Of a stretch of DNA of 9,663 bases, positions 1 to 7,427 are shown one piece after another. Source of the DNA: DASUFH01 sp036274645 (GTDB lineage: Bacteria > Acidobacteriota > Terriglobia > 20CM-2-55-15); contig DASUFH010000005.1 in the NCBI GenBank assembly GCA_036274645.1, positions 1 to 9,663 on the forward strand, in the 5' to 3' direction. A model generated the notes under the pieces. It did no database searches. It had not been told where the DNA came from and worked only from the letters and a program-made list of their open reading frames with translations. The translations under genes were made by a program, and so were the position numbers. Every line of letters starts with the position of its first letter. Within the stretch, counting starts at the first letter, position 1.

Positions 1-578
1 CGGTCGGCGCCAGCAAAACGGTGTTTGTCCAGGATCCCGACGGGTTCGTCATCGAACTCGGTCAGGGCGGCGCGCGCGGGGGCCGCGGAGGCCCGGGCGG
101 ACCGGCAGGCGCGGGCGCAGCGGGCGCCGCAGCCCAGCCCCAGGGCAACGTCGTTGGCGGCGGCGGTTTCGAACTCACCGTGGAAGACAGCGCGAAAACG
201 GTCGACTTCTATCAGAAGGTCCTCGGCTTCCAACTGACTCCCGGTACCACCTTCAACCCCGACAAGGTCATGAACGAAACCGCCGGCGTTCCAGGCGGGG
301 CCTTCAAACAGAGCCGTGGACCGATCCCCGGGGGCGGCACGATTACGTTCATTGAATTCTCCCAGGTCGCGCGCAAGCCGATGAAGACGCGTGTTCAGGA
401 TCCCGGCACAGCGATCCTGCAGTTGTATGTGCGTGACATGGACGCGCTGATGAAGACCCTGAAGGCAAACAACGCCGATATCATTACAACCGGCGGCGAA
501 CCGGTCAGCCTGGGCGCGAGCAAACTCGTGATCGTCCGCGACCCGAACAACTTGTTTCTGGAATTCATTCAGCGCTAG
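1..578 (+). CDS. Tandem VOC-domain protein (glyoxalase/bleomycin-resistance fold), 5' truncated
   Basis: Partial gene; the frame is open to the left edge (codons in phase from base 3), so the GTG at 21 is not the true start. The first visible residues, VGASKTVFVQDPDGFVIELGQ-like, are the last strand of one VOC domain and are echoed near the C-terminus by LGASKLVIVRDPNNLFLEFIQ, which shows two tandem VOC domains. A Gly/Ala/Pro-rich linker of about 30 residues joins them. The second domain has the usual FYQKVLGF helix and ends in a strand carrying the Glu often used as a metal ligand (FLEF). The position where the first strand normally has a His ligand (HxxLxV) appears to be Gly, so metal-dependent catalysis by this half is doubtful. 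The family includes glyoxalases, extradiol dioxygenases and drug-binding proteins; the substrate is unknown. Stop TAG at 576-578. The family call is firm, the function open. Confidence 0.85.
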   Translation, partial: VGASKTVFVQDPDGFVIELGQGGARGGRGGPGGPAGAGAAGAAAQPQGNVVGGGGFELTVEDSAKTVDFYQKVLGFQLTPGTTFNPDKVMNETAGVPGGAFKQSRGPIPGGGTITFIEFSQVARKPMKTRVQDPGTAILQLYVRDMDALMKTLKANNADIITTGGEPVSLGASKLVIVRDPNNLFLEFIQR

Positions 579-596
579 ACACTCCGATTCGGTGGA

Positions 597-624
597 GGCA
601 GGGTCGCAGCGCCCGGCCTCTGCC
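597..624 (+). terminator. Weak hairpin after the VOC gene
   Basis: Arms GGCAGGG (597-603) and the complementary stretch at 618-624 pair over 7 bp including one G-U pair, with a 14-nt loop, 18 bases after the VOC stop. No T-run follows, so a factor-independent terminator is only a weak possibility. The rest of the 107-bp gap before the MFS gene shows no convincing promoter. Confidence 0.2.
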
Positions 625-685
625 GCAACATGCGCAGCCGTTAAAAGGCAATCGTCATCTTCCTGAACGGTCTCCCATTTCATTC

Positions 686-1897
686 ATGATCGAGAGTTCT
701 TATCGCGCGTTGCTGGGTCTGCCCTCCGTCGGCCGTCTTCTCGTGGGAATGCAGGTGGCGCGCATCAGCCAGTCGATGGTCAGCGTGACGACGGTTCTGT
801 ACGCGCTTTCCGCCTACCACTCGCCAGCGCTGGCCGGACTCGCCGCGTTCTTCAGCGTATTCCCGGGATTGATCATCAGTCCCGTCGCCGGCGCGCTACT
901 GGACCGGCATGGGCGGACACGGCTCGTCGTCCTGGATTATCTCGTCGCGATGGTGGCGCTCGGTCTGATCGGCGCGCTCGCTTTGCTCAACGCTCTCCCC
1001 GCCTGGCTGTTGATCGTTATCGCTGCTGTCGCGTCATTAACGGCGCCTCTCTCCGCTTCAGGGTTGCGCAGTCTTTTCCCCCAGATCGTTCCGGTCAGCC
1101 TGTGGGAACGCGTCAACGCCATCGATTCGATTGGCTATGTCATCGCGATGATCGTCGGGCCGCCGCTGGCCGCGCTGATCGTTTCCGTGTGGGGAGGTGG
1201 CGCGGCGTTTCTGATGATCGGACTCAGCTTCGGCGTCGCCGCCGCGGTGACGGCGCGCTTTCCGGATCCGCGGCGCAGCGGGGAGCGCAATTCAGGAATA
1301 CTGCAGGCGGCATGGGAAGGACTCGTTTATACGTGGCGCAACCCGACGTTAAGGGGACTGGGCTTCAGTCTTTCAGCTCTGAATCTGACCGTGGGAACAC
1401 TCACTGTGGTGGTTCCCCTGATCGTGCTGGAAAGGCTTCGCATGAATGCAACCGTCGTGGGCCTGATCATCGCGGCTCAGGGCCTGACCGGAGCGATCTC
1501 GGCCATGTTCTTTGGGCGTGTCGATACGCGAAACCGCGAGCGAATCATGCTCGTCGCTCCCATGGTGGGAACCGGACTGGCCGTCGCGATTCTTCTGGTG
1601 CGGGTCGACCTCGTCACGCTGGTTCTGGTGATGGCGCTCACCGGCTTTTTTAACGGCCCGCTCGACGTCGCGCTGTTTACTCTGCGGCAGCGTCGCACGG
1701 CCGCCAACTGGATGGGCCGCGCGTTTGCGGTCTCCATGGCGTTCAACTACGCCGGCGTGCCGCTGGGCTCGGCGCTCGCGGGCGTCATCAGCGGCCGCTC
1801 CATCGAAGCGGCCATCGCGTTCGGCGCGCTCACCTCAGTGGCGTCCGGCGCCATTGCTTCGCGACTGATTCCCGGAACGGAAATCGAAGACCGCTGA
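686..1897 (+). CDS. MFS transporter, probable drug/siderophore-type exporter (MFS_3/EntS-like)
   Basis: 403-residue polytopic inner-membrane protein, of normal length for a 12-helix MFS carrier. The signature loop between helices 2 and 3 is clear at residues 69-80 (GALLDRHGRTRL, the MFS motif A D-R-x-G-R). A degenerate copy, FGRVDTRNRERI, sits at the matching loop of the second half, as expected for the duplicated MFS fold. A stretch near residues 127-160 (LRSLFPQIVP, then ERVNAIDSIGYVIAMIVGPPLAALI) resembles the MFS_3 exporters related to EntS. These export small molecules using the proton gradient; the cargo cannot be read from sequence. The ATG at 686 is the first start in frame and places a short cytoplasmic tail before helix 1, but no strong Shine-Dalgarno precedes it; Met22 (749) is a poorer alternative because it would cut into helix 1. 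The gene is 107 bp after the VOC gene on the same strand and converges on the cytochrome gene. Confidence 0.85.
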   Translation: MIESSYRALLGLPSVGRLLVGMQVARISQSMVSVTTVLYALSAYHSPALAGLAAFFSVFPGLIISPVAGALLDRHGRTRLVVLDYLVAMVALGLIGALALLNALPAWLLIVIAAVASLTAPLSASGLRSLFPQIVPVSLWERVNAIDSIGYVIAMIVGPPLAALIVSVWGGGAAFLMIGLSFGVAAAVTARFPDPRRSGERNSGILQAAWEGLVYTWRNPTLRGLGFSLSALNLTVGTLTVVVPLIVLERLRMNATVVGLIIAAQGLTGAISAMFFGRVDTRNRERIMLVAPMVGTGLAVAILLVRVDLVTLVLVMALTGFFNGPLDVALFTLRQRRTAANWMGRAFAVSMAFNYAGVPLGSALAGVISGRSIEAAIAFGALTSVASGAIASRLIPGTEIEDR

Positions 1898-1990
1898 CCG
1901 TGGCGGTCTATGACCGCCCGACGTTTCGGAGTGGAACTCCTGGATTAAGAACCTTCACCCGAAAAGCTGGGCGGTCATGGACCGCCCCTA
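1898..1990. repeat. REP/BIME-like pair of inverted palindromes between convergent genes
   Basis: Two perfect short palindromes face each other. The first is GGCGGTC (1902-1908), loop TAT, GACCGCC (1912-1918). The second is GGGCGGTC (1969-1976), loop ATG, GACCGCCC (1980-1987). They are inverted copies of one unit: 1907-1929 matches the reverse complement of 1959-1981 at about 19 of 23 positions. Between them lies a third small hairpin, GGAGT (1928-1932), loop GGA, ACTCC (1936-1940). The whole stretch can fold as one long imperfect palindrome. This is the architecture of REP pairs (BIMEs) and fits a site between convergent genes, where it could act as a bidirectional terminator or mRNA 3' stabiliser; no T-run is present. 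It starts immediately after the MFS stop and ends about 30 bp from the cytochrome stop. Whether it recurs in the genome cannot be judged here. Confidence 0.7.
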
Positions 1991-2021
1991 CAAGCGGATG
2001 CGGACGAACGCAGACCGCTTT

Positions 2022-3542
2022 TCAGAGTTGCCGCATGAACGCGACAAGATCCGTCTTTTCCTGAGCGTTCAGTTTCAACTGAAGAACGATGTTGAAGAAC
2101 TCCACGGTGTCTTCGAGCGTCAGGGCGCGCCCGTCGTGAAGGTACGGGGGACTGTCCTTGATGCCCCGGAGCGTGAACGTCTTGATTGGACCGTCGGGAG
2201 GTTCTTTCAGGAAACGTTCGACATGGAGGTCGTGCATCTGCTGATCCATGAAAAACGGCCCCGGATGGCAGGAGGCGCACTGGGCCTTGCCGAAAAACAG
2301 TTCCTGACCGCGCAGTTCACTCGGGGTTGCGCCAGGCAGCAGCCGGCCCGTCAATGTGTCCAGTTTCGGCGCAGGCGGAAAGCCGAACATGTTCTGCATC
2401 TGCGCCATGTGGCTGACCTGGATGCGATCGAGGATGTTCATTCCCTTCTTGATGGCGTGGATTTCGTCGCCATTGAAGTACGCCGTCCGCTGTTCGAATT
2501 CCGTGAAATCCTCGACGGAACGAAGACTGCGCTTGGATCCGTGGATCTGCTGGTCGCCGACGCCGCGCAGGCTGACCGTGTCGAGGCGGAATCGGCGCTC
2601 CTGCGGACGGATGTCCGGAGAGAGATGGAACTGTCCGGTGGTATGTCCGTTTACGTGACAGTCCAGACACGTCACGCCGAGGCTCGCATCGACCGTTTTG
2701 CGATCATCGGTGGGATTGAATTCCTCCTGCGGAAACGGCGTCACGAGCAGGCGCAAGCCATCGAGTTGGACGGGAGTCACGATATCTTTGAACAACCGAT
2801 AGTAGTTGTTGATGGAAACGACTTCGCCACGTGACACATCGCCGAGTTCAGGACGATTGACGAGAAAAATCGCAGGGGGAAATTCCGGCAGGAATCCGTC
2901 GGGCAGATCGAAATCCACGTCGAAGCGTTCGAGGCGCGGAAACATGTCGATCTGCATCTTCGGAAACACCTGACCGCCGTTGGTCTGAAGCGGATGCGGC
3001 AGCGTCGGATAAGGAAAGATGCCGCGGGCCCGGATCTCGGCCGGACTCATCGCGGCCAACCGGTCCCACGTCATGCCCTCGGGCAGCCGCGCGGTGGGTC
3101 CGATCGGCGCGGGCTTGCCCCGGCTCATCCGGAATTCCGGGTCGGTCCGGAGCGTCAGGTCATAGCGCCGCTCGAGGAGATCGCGCTGGGCTTTCATCAC
3201 ACTGCCCTTGTTCGCCATTTCCTTTTTCATGATCTCCATCGGATCAATCCTCGGATATGGCGCGTTCAGTGGATCGCGGAAGAAGTCAAAACCGTTGATC
3301 CGGCCCTCCCCGGGCTGGTTTCGAATCGCTTCCGAAGCCGGTTCGGCGTTCACGGCCCTGAAGACCTCGGATTCGTCATGCGGCGTACGCGTTTCTTCGG
3401 GACGGTTCATCCCTGCCGCCGCCTTCTCACGAGCCTGAGCGACCGCGTCGATCGGTTGCGCCCGTTGGGAGGCGCCCTGTCCAAACGCCATCAGACCTGC
3501 CGCAAGCAGGAATGCAGTAACGGGGATGTACCGAATTCGCAT
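2022..3542 (-). CDS. Secreted di-heme cytochrome c, cytochrome c peroxidase/MauG class
   Basis: 506 residues from the chosen start. A Sec signal peptide opens the protein (MRIRYIPVTAFLLAAGLMAFGQ), pointing to the periplasm. Two covalent haem sites are present: CLDCH at about 292-296 and CASCH at about 422-426. The C-terminal stretch FTLRGIKDSPPYLHDGR (about 455-471), followed by LEDTVEFFN, is typical of the bacterial di-heme peroxidase (CCP/MauG) superfamily. Those enzymes reduce hydrogen peroxide or carry out haem-based oxidation of other substrates. About 290 residues precede the first haem motif, longer than in classical CCPs and without a recognisable separate domain, so the reaction is uncertain. 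The open frame extends upstream to 3620, but that start would put 26 residues before the signal peptide. ATG 3542 has an AGAGG 11 nt upstream. It is the last of four minus-strand genes, 84 bp after the DedA-like gene. Confidence 0.85.
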   Translation of the reverse strand: MRIRYIPVTAFLLAAGLMAFGQGASQRAQPIDAVAQAREKAAAGMNRPEETRTPHDESEVFRAVNAEPASEAIRNQPGEGRINGFDFFRDPLNAPYPRIDPMEIMKKEMANKGSVMKAQRDLLERRYDLTLRTDPEFRMSRGKPAPIGPTARLPEGMTWDRLAAMSPAEIRARGIFPYPTLPHPLQTNGGQVFPKMQIDMFPRLERFDVDFDLPDGFLPEFPPAIFLVNRPELGDVSRGEVVSINNYYRLFKDIVTPVQLDGLRLLVTPFPQEEFNPTDDRKTVDASLGVTCLDCHVNGHTTGQFHLSPDIRPQERRFRLDTVSLRGVGDQQIHGSKRSLRSVEDFTEFEQRTAYFNGDEIHAIKKGMNILDRIQVSHMAQMQNMFGFPPAPKLDTLTGRLLPGATPSELRGQELFFGKAQCASCHPGPFFMDQQMHDLHVERFLKEPPDGPIKTFTLRGIKDSPPYLHDGRALTLEDTVEFFNIVLQLKLNAQEKTDLVAFMRQL

Positions 3543-3626
3543 TTCGCTTTTTACCTCTCGCGTGATCCTGAGCAATCGATGCGCCAACGAACCGCTCCCG
3601 GGATTCCAGACGCGGACCATCCAGGG

Positions 3627-4247
3627 TCATGATCGCTTCGACCGGCGGCTTTCGTTTCGCCGGACGCTTTGCCATATGCGGTAACCCGAATAGACCGTCC
3701 CACCGATGGCGGCCACGACACACCACATGACAACAGTCTTGAAGCCTTCTGAACGGATGACGGTCAGAACCCAGTCGCCGTACAGCATGGCCAGCCACGC
3801 GACAACGCCGAAGCGAAACGTCCGCGCAACGGCAAACGCGGCCAGAAACCTGAGCCGGTTTACACCGAGCGCGCCACAGGCCAGGACGAAAGGCGTCATC
3901 GGAAACGGCGGAGGCATCGCGCCCGCCGCTGCTACCGCGAACGCTCCCTTGCTTTCGATCTTCTTCTGAATCGATCGCAGCCTGCGCTCCGAGATCCACA
4001 GCGGCAGCCCCTTTTCGCCGATCTCCCGACCGATTGCGAACGTCACGGTCACACCGCCCACCGATCCCGCTGCGGCGAGTATCGGATACAGCCACACCGC
4101 GCCGGGATCCTGCGCGGTCAGAATCACCACCGCGGCGTCCATGGCTCCAGGCATGAAGAAGAACATCGAAGAATCCAGCGCCGCCAGAATCACCAGCCCT
4201 CCGGGAGAAAGAAACAGCGTGAAGATTGACGAAAAGAATTCGCGCAT
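3627..4247 (-). CDS. DedA/VTT-domain membrane protein (YqaA-like)
   Basis: 206-residue integral membrane protein. The N-terminus, LSPGGLVILAALDSSMFFFMPGAMD (about 13-37), is the re-entrant start typical of YqaA-type VTT (SNARE-associated) proteins, with an acidic residue at D25. A Gly-rich segment (GSVGG, about 61-65) precedes GREIGEKG (about 73-80). The conserved core PPPFPMTPFVLACGALGVNRLRF (about 112-134) and an Arg-containing helix (ARTFRFG, 141-147) complete the family pattern. The tail is strongly basic (RRNESRRSKRS). DedA/VTT proteins are linked to lipid-carrier (undecaprenyl phosphate) or phospholipid movement and membrane homeostasis; the substrate of this subgroup is not established. 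A link to the polysaccharide genes through undecaprenyl phosphate is possible but speculative. ATG 4247 is used; only a weak purine stretch precedes it. It lies 73 bp after the ATP-grasp gene and 84 bp before the cytochrome gene, all on the same strand. Confidence 0.8.
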   Translation of the reverse strand: MREFFSSIFTLFLSPGGLVILAALDSSMFFFMPGAMDAAVVILTAQDPGAVWLYPILAAAGSVGGVTVTFAIGREIGEKGLPLWISERRLRSIQKKIESKGAFAVAAAGAMPPPFPMTPFVLACGALGVNRLRFLAAFAVARTFRFGVVAWLAMLYGDWVLTVIRSEGFKTVVMWCVVAAIGGTVYSGYRIWQSVRRNESRRSKRS

Positions 4248-4284
4248 ACTCGTTTTGTGACGGAGGGGCGACGTCCGGAACGGA

Positions 4285-4309
4285 TTGCGGCCAGGCAGGA
4301 CCGCCGCAA
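4285..4309 (-). terminator. Hairpin after the ATP-grasp gene
   Basis: A perfect 7-bp inverted repeat, TTGCGGC (4285-4291) and GCCGCAA (4303-4309), with an 11-nt loop, begins 11 bases beyond the ATP-grasp stop in the gap before the DedA-like gene. No T-run follows on the minus strand, so it is at best a weak terminator or an mRNA-processing or stability structure that might uncouple the downstream pair. Confidence 0.35.
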
Positions 4310-4320
4310 AGGTGGCCGGT

Positions 4321-5592
4321 TCAGCCCGGCCGGTTGTCTTTTCGCAGGCGCCTCATGATGGAGCGACCGAAATCACCCGCCGCAGTCAGTCCTGGACGGA
4401 GGTCCTGCCAGTCCAGATAGTCGTATCCGGAGGGAACGAAAAACGCCGTGGCAAAATCGAACAACGCCTTCACAGGGGGACTGACACCGGGCCTTCCACG
4501 TTGCGCGAAACATTCCAGAGTCGTTTGCAGATCGCCCTGGAGATACCGCATCCACCCGCCAGTTCGATATGTCTCGACCCGGTCAATGCGTTCGCCATTG
4601 CTCCATTGATAGAGCAGATACGGGAAATCCACTCCGGCGCGAACGGCCACCTCCACCGAAGCGGAGAGGCGGGGATTGATCTCAATGAGGTGCGGCTTTC
4701 CCGACGCGTCGCGCCGGAATTCGATTTCCGAATACCCCTCCAATTCCATCGCCCGGATGAGCCGTTCGGCGGGTTCCCCGATATCCCTGGGCACGGCGAT
4801 ACTCTGACGAAACACCGATGTGCCGCCAAGGGGCGGCTGCATGCGCTTTGCCCACTGCGCAAAGCGCGCGTACACATTTCCGTTCGCGTAGAGGAAACTG
4901 ACCGCCTCGCGCTCGCCGCTGAGGAACTTCTGGACGAGAACGGCGACCCCCGAGGCGGTCAGCGCTCCGACGGCGCGGCGCGCCTCTTCATCGTTGACGA
5001 CCAGTTCGCAGACCAGACGTTTTCCCTCTCCGTTGCGTCCCCATGTCCATGTCGTCACCGGCTTGATTACCGCCGGCAGGCCGACCTCCCGCAAAGCGGC
5101 CGGCAATTCGCGAACGGAGTTCACGGAGACCCCATACGGCGTGGCCAATCCGAGGCGCTGGGCCAGGGCGATGGTCCGCGCCTTGTTGACCGCGATGGAC
5201 AGAGCCCTTTCATCCGCCATGGCTATCCGCGTCCGCCTCTCAAGCCGTTTCCTGTACTGCCGCACGATGGCGAGCGTGCCGTCGTGCGAGGGAATGAGAA
5301 CCTTCACATGACAGGTCTCCAGCACGCGCTCGAGGTATTCGATGAACAGTTCGGGAGTGTGCTCGTAGGACGGAGCGACAAATTCCTCCGCGCACCAGCG
5401 GGATGAAAATGTCGCGACACCCCGCGCAAAGGTTCGGGTTTCCAGCGCGGCGGACCGAAGTCCCCGGCGGCCGAGCGACCGCACGGTGACCAGGGACTGG
5501 CGGAGTTTGGCGTCCAGAATCAGCGCATCGAACGAGGGACGGCCCGGAGCCGTCCCCACCGGGTGGGGCTTTGACAATGTGGCTTCCTGCAC
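4321..5592 (-). CDS. ATP-grasp domain carboxylate-amine ligase-like protein
   Basis: 423 residues. Order of parts: a pre-ATP-grasp Rossmann-like region (about 21-130, starting FDALILDAKLRQSLVTVRSLGRRG), the ATP-grasp core, and a C-terminal region of about 90 residues without a recognised domain. Core residues visible are K137 (VNKART), the nucleotide-binding K177 in PAVIKPV, a Gly-containing loop (TWGRNGEGK, about 183-191), QKFLSGERE (221-229), and the magnesium-binding carboxylates in SEIEFRRD (288-295) and HLIEINPRLS (301-310). The catalytic set therefore looks complete. Such enzymes activate a carboxylate as an acyl-phosphate and join it to an amine or similar nucleophile; the substrates here are unknown. 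The start is GTG at 5592, supported by a strong AAAGGAGG 6 nt upstream. It is 46 bp downstream of the oxidoreductase on the same strand, so the two are probably co-transcribed. The nearby export genes suggest polymer decoration or a small amide product, which is inference only. Confidence 0.85.
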   Translation of the reverse strand: MQEATLSKPHPVGTAPGRPSFDALILDAKLRQSLVTVRSLGRRGLRSAALETRTFARGVATFSSRWCAEEFVAPSYEHTPELFIEYLERVLETCHVKVLIPSHDGTLAIVRQYRKRLERRTRIAMADERALSIAVNKARTIALAQRLGLATPYGVSVNSVRELPAALREVGLPAVIKPVTTWTWGRNGEGKRLVCELVVNDEEARRAVGALTASGVAVLVQKFLSGEREAVSFLYANGNVYARFAQWAKRMQPPLGGTSVFRQSIAVPRDIGEPAERLIRAMELEGYSEIEFRRDASGKPHLIEINPRLSASVEVAVRAGVDFPYLLYQWSNGERIDRVETYRTGGWMRYLQGDLQTTLECFAQRGRPGVSPPVKALFDFATAFFVPSGYDYLDWQDLRPGLTAAGDFGRSIMRRLRKDNRPG

Positions 5593-5598
5593 AGAGCG

Positions 5599-5606
5599 CC
5601 TCCTTT
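5599..5606 (-). promoter_or_regulatory. Strong Shine-Dalgarno fixing the GTG start of the ATP-grasp gene
   Basis: On the minus strand this reads AAAGGAGG, separated by 6 nt from the GTG at 5592-5590. It matches the anti-SD core almost fully and decides the non-ATG start. Confidence 0.8.
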
Positions 5607-5638
5607 GCTTCCGAAGGCCTCGACCCGGTCCATCCGGG

Positions 5639-6889
5639 TCACGGCCGTCTCAGACCAACGGCATTCCGCTTATTCGCCACGAAACGCGCCGCGGATCGGG
5701 CCACGCGTGGCGCCGCAGCCCGAGCGCCGGCAACGAAGCGGTAGAGGGGACCGAAGGCGCGCACCGAAATCAGGCCGATAAAGTAGAGGCCCGGCACGCT
5801 GCTCTCAAACCATTGGTTAAGTACGGGGATGTTCAAATCGACTTTCAGCTCGGCCAGTAACGATGGCGCCAGCATGGTCAGCCGATGCGCATTCACCTGG
5901 TAGCCCGTCGCCAGAATCACATGGTCGACGTCGAGGGCGCGCTGACTGGACAGCGTCAGATGCGCGAGGTTCTCGTTGGCTGTTATCCCGGTCACGACGA
6001 CGCCTTCATTCACGTTCACCTTGCCGATGACGCGTTCCCTGAGCCAGTCGTTGGCGGCGGGATTGAATTTCAATGCGCGACGGTCCTTCTGGGAGGTCGG
6101 CAGCCGGTAGAAAAGGTACGGAAATCGTTCGAGCGCCCAGTTTTTCCAGCCCGGCGAGATACTCGACCGCGGAGCGCGAACACGGTCCAGCCATGTGCGT
6201 TTTTCGTCTCCATCCGGATCCAGCCAGTGAATCGGCCGGCGCGCGAACAGGTGGACCTCGGCCCCCGATTCATGGAGCAGCGCCGAATACTCCACGGCGC
6301 TCTGGCCACCGCCGATCACGCCCACGCGCTGCCCCCGAAACCGGCGGAACGAGCCGTGCTCGAAAGAGTGCGTGACGAGCCGTTTCGAAACGCGGGCGTA
6401 TTCGCGAGGCAGGTTCGCAAAATAGCGGAGCCCAACCGCCATCACGACGGAGGTCGCGTGAATCACCCGGCCGTCCACGAGCGTGAGCGCAAAGCCCTCG
6501 CCCGATCGCGCGATGTTTGCCACGTAAGTCTCGTCTACCGCCGGCGCCGCGTTCTTCTGAAACCATTCGCCGTAATCGATGAACATCTTGATCGGAACGG
6601 GGTAACAGGGCTGGTTGCCGGAAACGCGCAGGTATTCGGCAAAAGTGAAGCGATTCGCCGGATCGGAAAGGTTCGTGGCCCACCAGTGGGAACGCAACAG
6701 CATTCCTTCCGGCATGAACTCCCGCCAGAGACGCAACGGCTTCCCGAACACCGCAACGCGCAGGCCCTCGCCGGCAAGATGGGCTGCCGCGGAAAGCCCA
6801 TAGGGTCCAGCGCCGACAACGACAACGTCATAGGAGTCCGAGGAAAGGACGCCCTGGCCAGCCTCGGCCCCAACCACCAAAGTCTTCAT
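5639..6889 (-). CDS. FAD/NAD(P)-dependent oxidoreductase, flavin monooxygenase / N-hydroxylase-like
   Basis: 416 residues from ATG 6889. The FAD-binding Rossmann motif is VVVVGAGPYGLSAAAHL (GxGxxG at 26-31). The NAD(P)H-binding motif is VGVIGGGQSAVE (GGG at 193-195). The late ATG motif appears as VDHVILATGYQVN (about 321-333), followed by VPGLYFIGL (365-373), where the FAD site usually closes. Two separate dinucleotide sites plus ATGY match class B flavin monooxygenases and related N-hydroxylases, with the segment REFMPEGMLLRS (about 56-67) also typical of that group. These enzymes use NADPH and oxygen to hydroxylate soft nucleophiles; the substrate is not deducible. The frame is open upstream to 7021, but the extra 44 residues show no family resemblance and lack a ribosome site, whereas GAGG sits 7 nt before ATG 6889. 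It is probably the first gene of the minus-strand operon with the ATP-grasp gene, divergent from the polysaccharide export genes. Confidence 0.85.
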   Translation of the reverse strand: MKTLVVGAEAGQGVLSSDSYDVVVVGAGPYGLSAAAHLAGEGLRVAVFGKPLRLWREFMPEGMLLRSHWWATNLSDPANRFTFAEYLRVSGNQPCYPVPIKMFIDYGEWFQKNAAPAVDETYVANIARSGEGFALTLVDGRVIHATSVVMAVGLRYFANLPREYARVSKRLVTHSFEHGSFRRFRGQRVGVIGGGQSAVEYSALLHESGAEVHLFARRPIHWLDPDGDEKRTWLDRVRAPRSSISPGWKNWALERFPYLFYRLPTSQKDRRALKFNPAANDWLRERVIGKVNVNEGVVVTGITANENLAHLTLSSQRALDVDHVILATGYQVNAHRLTMLAPSLLAELKVDLNIPVLNQWFESSVPGLYFIGLISVRAFGPLYRFVAGARAAAPRVARSAARFVANKRNAVGLRRP

Positions 6890-6896
6890 TGAACAT

Positions 6897-6900
6897 CCTC
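6897..6900 (-). promoter_or_regulatory. Shine-Dalgarno choosing ATG 6889 of the oxidoreductase
   Basis: Reads GAGG on the minus strand, 7 nt before ATG 6889-6887. It supports the inner start over the frame's upper limit at 7021. Confidence 0.6.
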
Positions 6901-7281
6901 GACGCGCATGGAGAGCGCGGCCAATTCGTTGATGAAACGAAACACCGATGGATGGCGGGAAGTTGAGGCTCTCGACCGGGCGCGCCTGACCTCCCGTCGC
7001 AACGCGCAGCCGCGAGTTCACTACGATTGCTCGCTCTGGTAACTCTTAAGGCGCCGAAGCAATTTGTCCAGTCAGGGAATTCCCCATTTGAGGATTTCCG
7101 TGACCGCGGTTCTCCACCGGAGCGCCACCGCCGGAAGAAGCGCTTCGCCGACCGTTCCAACGGGCCAACTCGCGATCGAAAACGCCCGCAAACCTCATGG
7201 ACGGGCCGGGACTTTCCCGTCGGGAGAGACCGGGGCAGAATAGAAGACGTTTCCCTACCGCACAATGAATGGATCGCCCGA

Positions 7282-7311
7282 TTGAACGGGTCGGATTGCC
7301 GGACCTATGCT
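7282..7311 (+). promoter_or_regulatory. Candidate sigma-70-type promoter for the polysaccharide operon
   Basis: TTGAAC (7282-7287) and TATGCT (7306-7311) each match the -35 and -10 consensus at 4 of 6 positions and are separated by 18 bp. Transcription would start near 7318 and give a leader of about 230 nt. The match is moderate and such pairs occur by chance, so it is a candidate only. Confidence 0.35.
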
Positions 7312-7427
7312 AGCCGTCGATTCAGCCATGGCATGTCGTCGAAACTGCTCCTGATGTCCGCGCCGGAAAAATTACAGGCCACCAGACACTGACTTCTGAA
7401 TTCTTGAGGCGATCCGCCCCGACTTCT

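Noticed and set aside
1977..2834. 285-residue plus-strand frame beginning MDRPYKR
   Set aside because: It is antisense to the di-heme cytochrome, whose motifs are unambiguous, and its ATG lies in the loop of the REP-like palindrome; the start peptide is simply a translation of the repeat.
3543..3620. 26-residue N-terminal extension of the cytochrome
   Set aside because: It would bury the signal peptide; the inner ATG gives a canonical secreted precursor.
4285..5406. 373-residue plus-strand frame
   Set aside because: Antisense shadow of the ATP-grasp gene in GC-rich DNA; rich in Arg/Pro/His, no recognisable domain, and the opposite strand carries a full catalytic motif set.
5885..6892. 335-residue plus-strand frame
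   Set aside because: Antisense shadow of the FAD oxidoreductase; no family resemblance.
6890..7021. 44-residue N-terminal extension of the oxidoreductase
   Set aside because: No ribosome site at 7021 and no resemblance to the family; the inner ATG at 6889 has GAGG at good spacing and leaves a normal-length enzyme.
6828..7265. 145-residue minus-strand frame overlapping the oxidoreductase start
   Set aside because: Overlaps the well-supported 5' end of the oxidoreductase in another frame and has no recognisable features.
7027..7392. 121-residue plus-strand frame in the divergent intergenic region
   Set aside because: TTG start with no ribosome site, strongly basic, irregular codon third positions, no known family; it also covers the candidate promoter.
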